NCBI GenBank assembly: GCA_025356695.1
Contig: JANXSE010000393.1
Coordinates: forward strand, 1-9,616
Reading direction: 5' to 3'
DNA from: Betaproteobacteria bacterium
GTDB lineage: Bacteria > Pseudomonadota > Gammaproteobacteria > Burkholderiales > SG8-41
DNA: 9,616 bases
The first letter of the stretch is position 1. Each line of letters opens with the position of its first letter. The notes beneath the pieces were generated by a model that saw only the letters and a list, made by a program, of their open reading frames with translations, was not told where the DNA came from and did not search any database. Shown here one piece after another: positions 1 through 5,595 of the stretch. Made by a program: the position numbers and the translations under genes.

Positions 1-1266
1 TATGTCGGCCACCACGGCGACATCAAGATCAATCCGCTGAACGGTCAGACTGAAAACAACGGCACCTCGATCGTCGATGTCACCAACCCGAAAAAACCGG
101 TGCAGCTTGCGCACATTCCGGGCGAAACCGGCAAGGCCGAACAAGGCGGCGCGCAGATGGTGCGCGTGTGCAGCGGCGATACACTGCCGAAGGGTGTCAA
201 GGGCAAGTTTTATCTGCTGCGCGTATTCGGCAATTCCGCGCATGAAATTTACGATGTTACCGATCCGGCGAAACCGGCGCTGTTGTCGACGGTCGTCAAG
301 GGGCTCGAAGGCACGCATAAGAACTGGTGGGAGTGCGACACCGGCATCGCGTACCTGGTTTCGGGCGTGCCGGGCTGGCGCGCCAACCGCATGACGCAGG
401 TCTACGATCTGTCGGACCCGGCCAACCCGGTGTTCATCCGCAACTTCGGCCTGCCAGGCCAGGAGTCCGGTGCGACGGGGCCGGTGCCGATGACGCTGCA
501 CGGCATGTTCTCGACGGGGCCGAAGGGCAACCGCATTTATTTCGGTTACGGCACCAATCAGGGCGGCATTCTGCAGATCGTCGATCGCGACAAGCTCTTG
601 AACGGACCGAAAGAGCCGACAGCGGCCAATCTGCTCTATCCGCAGGTGTCGCGTTTCGACATGATGCCGAACAACGGCGCACACACGGTGTTTCCAATGC
701 TCGGTGTCGACATGCCGGAATACGCCAAGGCCAAGGACGGCAGCCCGCGTGATTTCATCGTCATCACCGACGAGGCGATCCAGAAGGAATGTCTCGAAGG
801 CCGCCAGCAGGTGTGGTTTGTCGACATCACGACCGAAACCAAACCGATGGGTGTGTCGAACTGGACGGTGAAAGAGGCGAGCGGCAACTACTGCACGCGC
901 GGCGGACGTTACGGTTCGCATTCGTCGAACGAGACGGCGACCGCGGTTTATCACAAGCGCATCATGTTCTTTACGTGGTTCAACGCCGGCCTGCGCGCGC
1001 TGGATGTGCGCGATCCGTACAACCCGAAGGAAATTGCTTATTACATTCCGGCGATGAACAAGAACACCGTGGTGCTCGAAACGCCGGCGACACAACGCGG
1101 CAAGGTCAACGCGACTGCCGCGTCCGACCGCATGGCGATCCAGTCGAACAACGTCGACGTCGATGACCGCGGTTACATCTACGTCGTCGATCGCGCCAAT
1201 TCCGGCATGCACATCCTGCAACTGACCGGTTCGGCGCGCGCCATCGCCAACTGGCCGAAGAAATAG
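1..1266 (+). CDS. LVIVD-repeat beta-propeller protein, C-terminal part (5' end outside window)
   Basis: The reading frame is open from base 1 and ends at TAG 1264-1266, giving 421 visible residues; the true start and any signal peptide lie upstream. The protein carries recurring short blade motifs of the form (V/Y/L)-D-(V/L/I)-x-(D/N)-P-x-x-P: DVTNP near visible residue 26, DVTDP near 85, DLSDP near 136, a degenerate DITTETKP near 275 and DVRDPYNP near 335. The last blade reads GYIYVVDRANSGMHIL. This is the pattern of LVIVD-repeat proteins, which are predicted extracytoplasmic beta-propellers without an established enzymatic role. The next gene, a solute-binding protein, starts 17 nt after the stop, so the two are probably co-transcribed. 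An internal GTG at base 100 is not a credible start because the repeat pattern extends upstream of it. Family call fairly sure; function unknown. Confidence 0.8.
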   Translation, partial: YVGHHGDIKINPLNGQTENNGTSIVDVTNPKKPVQLAHIPGETGKAEQGGAQMVRVCSGDTLPKGVKGKFYLLRVFGNSAHEIYDVTDPAKPALLSTVVKGLEGTHKNWWECDTGIAYLVSGVPGWRANRMTQVYDLSDPANPVFIRNFGLPGQESGATGPVPMTLHGMFSTGPKGNRIYFGYGTNQGGILQIVDRDKLLNGPKEPTAANLLYPQVSRFDMMPNNGAHTVFPMLGVDMPEYAKAKDGSPRDFIVITDEAIQKECLEGRQQVWFVDITTETKPMGVSNWTVKEASGNYCTRGGRYGSHSSNETATAVYHKRIMFFTWFNAGLRALDVRDPYNPKEIAYYIPAMNKNTVVLETPATQRGKVNATAASDRMAIQSNNVDVDDRGYIYVVDRANSGMHILQLTGSARAIANWPKK

Positions 1267-1283
1267 GCCCGCGCCGGCGTTCG

Positions 1284-2243
1284 ATGAACGCCTGTATCGG
1301 GCTGGCAGCCGTATTGGCCTGTGCCGCGGCCGCCGCGCCGGCACAGGATTTTCCGCAGCGACCGGTACGCCTGATCGCCGGTTCGCCCGGCAGCACCGGG
1401 GATTTCAGCGCGCGTTACATCGCGCAACGCCTTGGCGAACGCTGGCATCAGCAGGTAGTCGTTGATAACCGGCCGGCGGTCGGCGGCATCGTTGCCGCGG
1501 AAATCGTTGCGCGGGCGAACCCCGACGGGCACACGCTGATCGTCAGCGGCATCAGCGTGCATGCCACCGCGCAATACCTGATCAGGAAACTGCCGTTCGA
1601 TCCGTTGCGCGACTTCGCGCCGATCTCGAACCTCACCAATTCGGGCGTCGTGATTGTGGTGATTCCGTCGGTGCCGGCGCACAACCTGCGCGAATTCATT
1701 GCTTACGCGAAGACCAAGGCGGGCGGCGTCAACTACGCCTCGTCGGTGGCAGGCAGTAGCAGCCATCTCGCCGGCGAATTGTTCAATCAACTCACCGGCG
1801 CGGGCCTCGTGCATATTCCGTTCAAAGGCGCGGGTTTTTCGATGACGGCGCTGATGACCGGGGAGGTGCAGTCCGCGTTTCTCTCGACCACCACGACCGC
1901 GACGCAGGTGCGCGCCGGCCGCCTGCGCGCGCTGGCACTGCTCGGCACGCAACGCTACGCCGGCATGCCCGACGTGCCGACCGCTGCCGAACAGGGCTAT
2001 CCGGGGCTGGAGTCGTATGTGTGGTTTGGTTTGTTTGCGCCGGCGCGCACGCCGCCAGCGGTTGTGGCGAAGATCAACCGCGATGTCGTGGCGGTTTTGC
2101 GCCAGCCCGATACCGTGCAGGCGATGCTGTCGCAGGGCGCGGAACCGGCGCCGACGACGCCCGGTGAATTCGCGGCGTTCGTGAAAAGCGAAAGCCTGAA
2201 GTGGGGGCGTGTCATACGCGAGGCGAAAATCGAGGTGCAGTAA
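1284..2243 (+). CDS. Bug/TctC-family tripartite tricarboxylate transporter substrate-binding protein
   Basis: This 319-residue protein has the usual length of the Bug (TctC) family of periplasmic binding proteins, which capture carboxylates, amino acids and related small molecules. Visible family features are FPQRPVRLIAG after the signal sequence, the PGSTGDFSAR ligand-loop region (usually PGGxxDxxAR), VVDNRPAVGG, NPDGHTL, LPFDPLRDFAPI, the GELF/IPFKG stretch and VPTAAEQGYPGLE. The N-terminus is a hydrophobic Ala-rich signal peptide, probably cleaved near APAQ-D. Its n-region (MNACIGL) lacks any Lys or Arg, which is unusual. ATG 1284 is the most upstream usable start, 17 nt after the preceding stop, and I see no clear Shine-Dalgarno sequence, so coupling to the upstream gene is possible. 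No TctA or TctB membrane genes are present, so this is an orphan binding protein. Ligand cannot be predicted. Confidence 0.9.
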   Translation: MNACIGLAAVLACAAAAAPAQDFPQRPVRLIAGSPGSTGDFSARYIAQRLGERWHQQVVVDNRPAVGGIVAAEIVARANPDGHTLIVSGISVHATAQYLIRKLPFDPLRDFAPISNLTNSGVVIVVIPSVPAHNLREFIAYAKTKAGGVNYASSVAGSSSHLAGELFNQLTGAGLVHIPFKGAGFSMTALMTGEVQSAFLSTTTTATQVRAGRLRALALLGTQRYAGMPDVPTAAEQGYPGLESYVWFGLFAPARTPPAVVAKINRDVVAVLRQPDTVQAMLSQGAEPAPTTPGEFAAFVKSESLKWGRVIREAKIEVQ

Positions 2244-2282
2244 GCGGGGGCCTGCGCGCGGTTCGGCGTTCGATGCCGCAGA

Positions 2283-2291
2283 TGTTAGACT
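2283..2291 (+). promoter_or_regulatory. candidate extended -10 promoter element for the 2319 gene
   Basis: TGTTAGACT has the form TGn followed by TAGACT (2286-2291). Transcription would start around 2298 and leave a leader of about 20 nt before the ATG at 2319. The -35 region is weak (TTCGGC at 2262-2267, 18-nt spacer), consistent with an extended -10 promoter. It suggests the 2319 gene need not depend on the upstream Bug gene. Judged by eye only. Confidence 0.3.
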
Positions 2292-2318
2292 TGCGCATCG
2301 AAAATCCTGGAGAACCCG

Positions 2319-3164
2319 ATGCAGTTTGACTGGTCCACGCTCGGCGCGAAGACGCCGACAGCCCTGGTCAGGGCACGCAACGTTGCGCACCACGCGGTGC
2401 AATGGGTCGCTAAAGTGGCGCGCGCGAACCTGGAGGCGGCAGCCGACGACAGCCACGCCAGCCTGGCCTGGGACGGCGAGCGCGCGGCCTTCATGTCGCA
2501 GCCCATCGCCAGCGGCAACGCGGAAGTGCGCATCGGTTTCAGCCTGCATCGCTTTGCGCTGATCATACTGCGCAACAACCGCGATCTCGACGAATACGAA
2601 CTCGGCGGGCGCAAGGACGCCAGCGTCGCGGTCTGGTTCGATTCGGCGATGCGCGCGCTGGGCCTCAAACAGGCGAGTGAAATCGAACTGCCCTATACAC
2701 TGCCGTCGCTGCCGGTGACGCGCGGTTCGGCCTACCACGTCAGCGGCGAGTCGGAGGCGTTTGAAGAACTGGCGCGCTGGTACGACGCGGCCGCCGATCT
2801 GCTCGCCAGCGTGGCCGCGGCGCAGCCGACCGCTGGCCCGCTACGCTGCTGGCCGCACCATTTCGACATGGCGACGCTGATTGCGTTTGATGCGGACGAG
2901 GGCGGGAACGCGCGGTCGATCAATGTCGGCATGTCACCGGGCGACGAACATTATGCACAGCCGTATCTTTATGTGTGCCCGTCGCCGCGCCTGAAGGCGG
3001 CGGATTTGCCGCTGATCGCCTCGCCCGGGCAGTGGCATATGCAGGGCTTTGTCGGCGCGGTGGCGACGGCGGAAGATATTCTTCCGCATTCCGAACCGCG
3101 CGCGACGGCGGCGGAATTTCTCAACACGGCAATCGCCATCGGACGCGCGCGCCTTGGTGTGTAA
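2319..3164 (+). CDS. conserved hypothetical protein with WPHHFD motif
   Basis: This 281-residue protein has no signal peptide or membrane segment, so it is probably cytoplasmic. The start is supported by GGAGA at 2309-2313, 5 nt before the ATG. The N-terminal half contains FMSQPIASGNAEVRIGF and WFDSAMRALGL. The C-terminal half carries the most conserved-looking block: CWPHHFDMATLIAFD (residues 177-191), then VGMSPGDEHYAQPYLYV (203-219) and a GQWH stretch near 237. From memory this His/Asp-rich WPHHFD...SPGD...PYLYV arrangement resembles DUF5996-type proteins, but I could not verify that. It lies between two Bug solute-binding genes, and the downstream gene's probable GTG start overlaps its stop, implying co-translation with a periplasmic binding protein. 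No reaction can be assigned. Reading frame secure, function unknown. Confidence 0.8.
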   Translation: MQFDWSTLGAKTPTALVRARNVAHHAVQWVAKVARANLEAAADDSHASLAWDGERAAFMSQPIASGNAEVRIGFSLHRFALIILRNNRDLDEYELGGRKDASVAVWFDSAMRALGLKQASEIELPYTLPSLPVTRGSAYHVSGESEAFEELARWYDAAADLLASVAAAQPTAGPLRCWPHHFDMATLIAFDADEGGNARSINVGMSPGDEHYAQPYLYVCPSPRLKAADLPLIASPGQWHMQGFVGAVATAEDILPHSEPRATAAEFLNTAIAIGRARLGV

Positions 3165-4137
3165 TTTCTTGCGTGGCCTTGCGCTTGTCGCGCTGTGCTG
3201 TGCGTCGGTAGCTCCGCTGTTTGCCGCAGATGCTTATCCGGCGCGGCCGATCCGGCTGATTGTCGGCCTCGCCCCCGGCGGCACGCAGGACCTGATCGCG
3301 CGCACGGCCTCGCGCCAGGTGGCCGCGCAGACGGGCCAGAATTTCGTCATCGACAACCGCGACGGCGCCACCGGCATCATCGCCACCGATCTTGTCGCGA
3401 AGGCCGCCCCCGACGGTTACACGCTGCTGCATGCGTCCTCGGATTTTGTCATCAACACGCTGATGCACCGTAATCTGCCCTACGATATTTACCGCGACTT
3501 TGCGCCGGTCACCATCGTTGTCAACGGCGTCGGTTATCTGATGCTGGTGCATCCGGCGGTCCCCGCGCAGAATGTCAAAGAGTTTGTCGCGCTGGCGAAA
3601 AAGCCGGACAGCCGTTTGACCTTCGGCTCGGGCGGCATCGGCAACAATCTGCATCTGGCCGGTGAACTGTTCAACATGCGCAGCGGTGCGCGCCTGACGC
3701 ACGTGCCCTACAAGGGCGGCGCGCCGGCCGTCAATGCGCTGATCGCTGGCGAGATCCAGTCGCTGTTCGTGCCGCCGACGCCGACAGTATTGCAGCAACT
3801 GAAGACCGGCAGGCTCAGGGCCATCGCCTTCACCGGGGCCCGGCGCTGGGCGCTGCTGCCCGAGGTGCCGACCATGGTCGAGGGCGGCATTGCGGATTTT
3901 GTTTATAGCGGCGCCTGGCACGGCTGGCTGGCGCCGGCGAAAACGCCGAAGGAAATCATCGCACGCCTGCAGGTGGAAACGCAAAAAGCCATGCAGGAAC
4001 CGCGCGTGCGCGAACCGCTGATCGCCGCCGGTTACGATCCGGCCGGCAGTTCGACTGCGGAATTTGTGCGCGCCATCAAGTCGGATGCATTGAAGACTGC
4101 GGAATTGATGCGCGCTGCCGGCATCAAACAGGAATAG
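3157..4137 (+). CDS. Bug/TctC-family tripartite tricarboxylate transporter substrate-binding protein (second copy)
   Basis: Second Bug-type periplasmic binding protein. I choose GTG 3157 as start: it gives 326 residues, the normal family length, and a classical signal peptide (Arg in the n-region, hydrophobic LALVALCC core, cleavage near LFAA-DAYP). The frame is open back to 3049, but that extension is Arg-rich, lies over the preceding gene and is not signal-like. The start overlaps the previous stop (3162-3164) by 8 nt, pointing to translational coupling. TTG 3154 is an alternative start. Family features are YPARPIRLIVG, PGGTQDLIAR, VIDNRDGATG, APDGYTLL, LPYDIYRDFAPV, the GELFN...VPYKGG stretch, PEVPTMVEGG and LAPAKTPKEI. 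It is clearly diverged from the 1284 copy, so the ligand probably differs. No membrane transporter subunits are nearby. Confidence 0.9.
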   Translation: MCNFLRGLALVALCCASVAPLFAADAYPARPIRLIVGLAPGGTQDLIARTASRQVAAQTGQNFVIDNRDGATGIIATDLVAKAAPDGYTLLHASSDFVINTLMHRNLPYDIYRDFAPVTIVVNGVGYLMLVHPAVPAQNVKEFVALAKKPDSRLTFGSGGIGNNLHLAGELFNMRSGARLTHVPYKGGAPAVNALIAGEIQSLFVPPTPTVLQQLKTGRLRAIAFTGARRWALLPEVPTMVEGGIADFVYSGAWHGWLAPAKTPKEIIARLQVETQKAMQEPRVREPLIAAGYDPAGSSTAEFVRAIKSDALKTAELMRAAGIKQE

Positions 4138-4152
4138 CGCCGCAATCGTCCG

Positions 4153-4902
4153 TCAGTTGTTCATGACGAAGCCGCCGTTGACGTGCACCGTCTGGCCGGT
4201 GATGTAGCGGCCCTCCGGCGAACACAACAGCTTCACCATCGCCGCCACTTCGGCCGGCTCGGCGAACCTTCCCATCGGAATCGATTCCGCTTTGATGCGC
4301 GCCGGTACCGTGCGCTGTGTATTGACGGGGCCGGGTGCGACATCGTTGACGTTGATCCGGTGTTCGGCAAATTCGACTGCAAGTGCGCGCGTCAATCCGG
4401 ATAAACCGGCTTTTGCAGCGGCAGTGGCGGCGCGTCCCAGGCTGCCTTTGTGGCCGAACGAACCGCCGATGTTGACGATGCTGCCGCCGCCGCGCGCGAT
4501 CATGGAAGGCAGGCAGGCCTGTATGCAGTGGAAGGCGCCGTCGAGACTGACTTCCAGTGTATGGCGCCAGTCGGCAGCGGTCAGTTCGGCGAATGGTTTC
4601 GTGCCATGCGAGACCGCGTTGTTGACCAGAATATCAATGTGGCCGAAAGCATCGACGGCGGTTTGAACCATGCGTGCAACTGCGGCGCGGTCGCTGACGT
4701 CGGCCAGGCAACTGATCGCGTTGCCGTCCCGCGCTGTAATCATTGCCACGGTTTCGTCTGCTTCCATCTGCGATGCGCGTGCGTTCACGACGATGGTGGC
4801 GCCGGCTTCCGCCAGCGCCATTGCGATGGCGCGCCCGATGTTGCGGCCGCCGCCGGTGACAATGGCAACTTGTCCGCGCAGCGGTGCGCTGCGGTCAGTC
4901 AT
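4153..4902 (-). CDS. SDR-fold protein with degenerate catalytic tetrad
   Basis: Short-chain dehydrogenase/reductase fold, 249 residues from ATG 4902-4900. Present are the nucleotide-binding TGGGRNIG loop (residues 16-23), an Arg after the second strand (VVNAR, suggesting NADP), ADVSD (67-71), ILVNNA (91-96) and the C-terminal ITGQTVHVNGGF. In the family the catalytic tetrad is Asn-Ser-Tyr-Lys. Here the Tyr position is Thr160 (codon ACT, 4425-4423), the Ser 13 residues before it is Gly147, the Asn is Ser119 (VSLDG), and only Lys164 remains. Either the enzyme uses different chemistry or it is a cofactor-binding pseudoenzyme. An upstream ATG at 4923 (start MAPESK) and another at 4983 are alternatives. 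4902 fits the usual family length and a candidate -10 box. No good Shine-Dalgarno sequence is seen at any of the three. It follows the response regulator and converges with the second Bug gene across 15 bp. Confidence 0.85.
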   Translation of the reverse strand: MTDRSAPLRGQVAIVTGGGRNIGRAIAMALAEAGATIVVNARASQMEADETVAMITARDGNAISCLADVSDRAAVARMVQTAVDAFGHIDILVNNAVSHGTKPFAELTAADWRHTLEVSLDGAFHCIQACLPSMIARGGGSIVNIGGSFGHKGSLGRAATAAAKAGLSGLTRALAVEFAEHRINVNDVAPGPVNTQRTVPARIKAESIPMGRFAEPAEVAAMVKLLCSPEGRYITGQTVHVNGGFVMNN

Positions 4903-4932
4903 GAGTTTCGATTCTGGCGCCATGATGCAGCC

Positions 4933-4938
4933 AGTGTA
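4933..4938 (-). promoter_or_regulatory. candidate -10 box upstream of the SDR gene
   Basis: On the minus strand TTTACACTGG contains TACACT (4938 to 4933). A start of transcription near 4926 would leave about 24 nt before ATG 4902 but almost nothing before ATG 4923, which favours 4902 as the start. No recognisable -35 hexamer is seen at 16-18 nt, so this may be chance, and the SDR gene may instead be transcribed with the two-component genes. Confidence 0.25.
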
Positions 4939-4989
4939 AACCGGTTGCGCTGCGTTACGTTGCGTGCGGCCACTCGCGTGCACCCGGCC

Positions 4990-5595
4990 TCAGCCGGCGA
5001 GCGACATGCGTACCAGTTCGGAGATGTTGCGCACGCCGAGTTTTTCCATCAGGCGCGCGCGATGCACTTCGACTGTGCGCGGGCTGATGCCGAGTGCCGC
5101 AGCAATCTGGCGGTACTGCTGCCCCTGCACGACCAGTTCGAGTACTTCGTGCTCACGCGGCGTCAGTGTACGCAGGCGCTGCTCGCTCAGATCTGCGCGC
5201 GCGGTTTTTTGCCGCTTTGCGTTGTCGACATCAAACGCCGTGCGGACAGCCGCCAGCATGGCGTCCGGATCGACCGGCTTTTCCAGATAGTCGACGGCGC
5301 CGGATTTCAGCGCGGTGCGCACCGTCGGCACGTCGCCATGTGCGGTCATGAAGATGATCGGCAGGGCAACTTCACGCTCATTGAGCGCGACTTGCAGGGC
5401 CAGGCCATCGGTGCCGGGCATGCGGATGTCGAGCAGCAGGCAGCCCGACCAAGCCGGGTCGCAAACATGCAGAAAATCGTCGGCACTGGCAAACGGCAGT
5501 GTATGAAAGCCGTTCAAACCGAGCAGCAGACCGAGCGAGTCGCGCACGGCTGCGTCGTCGTCTACGATGTAGACGCATTGTTCCTGATTTTTCAT
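4990..5595 (-). CDS. FixJ/NarL-type two-component response regulator (REC + LuxR-type HTH)
   Basis: A 201-residue cytoplasmic transcription regulator. The receiver domain (about residues 6-121) has the acidic pocket DDD at 12-14, phospho-acceptor Asp56 in LLLDIRMPG, Thr84 in FMTAHGD and Lys106 in LEKP, so all residues needed for phosphorylation are present. A linker rich in charged residues (124-142) leads to a LuxR/GerE-type helix-turn-helix: LTPREHEVLELV (144-155), YRQIAAALGISPRTVEVHRARLMEKLGV (161-188, split around the recognition helix TVEVHRARL). FMTAHGD and the overall layout are FixJ-like. Its ATG (5595-5593) overlaps the kinase TGA as ATGA, and GAGG at 5606-5603 sits 7 nt upstream of the ATG, so translation is coupled and the kinase is its partner. 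Targets are unknown; the divergent porin and its own operon are the nearest candidates. Confidence 0.93.
   Translation of the reverse strand: MKNQEQCVYIVDDDAAVRDSLGLLLGLNGFHTLPFASADDFLHVCDPAWSGCLLLDIRMPGTDGLALQVALNEREVALPIIFMTAHGDVPTVRTALKSGAVDYLEKPVDPDAMLAAVRTAFDVDNAKRQKTARADLSEQRLRTLTPREHEVLELVVQGQQYRQIAAALGISPRTVEVHRARLMEKLGVRNISELVRMSLAG

Noticed and set aside
1179..2738. 519-codon open frame on the minus strand
   Set aside because: It lies opposite the first Bug gene and the start of the WPHHFD gene, both well supported. Its translation is Arg/His/Ala-rich low-complexity of the kind produced by GC-rich antisense frames, with no motif.
3049..3156. N-terminal extension of the second Bug protein from ATG 3049
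   Set aside because: It would overlap the WPHHFD gene by over 100 nt and place an Arg-rich non-signal stretch before a normal signal peptide; GTG 3157 gives the usual family length.
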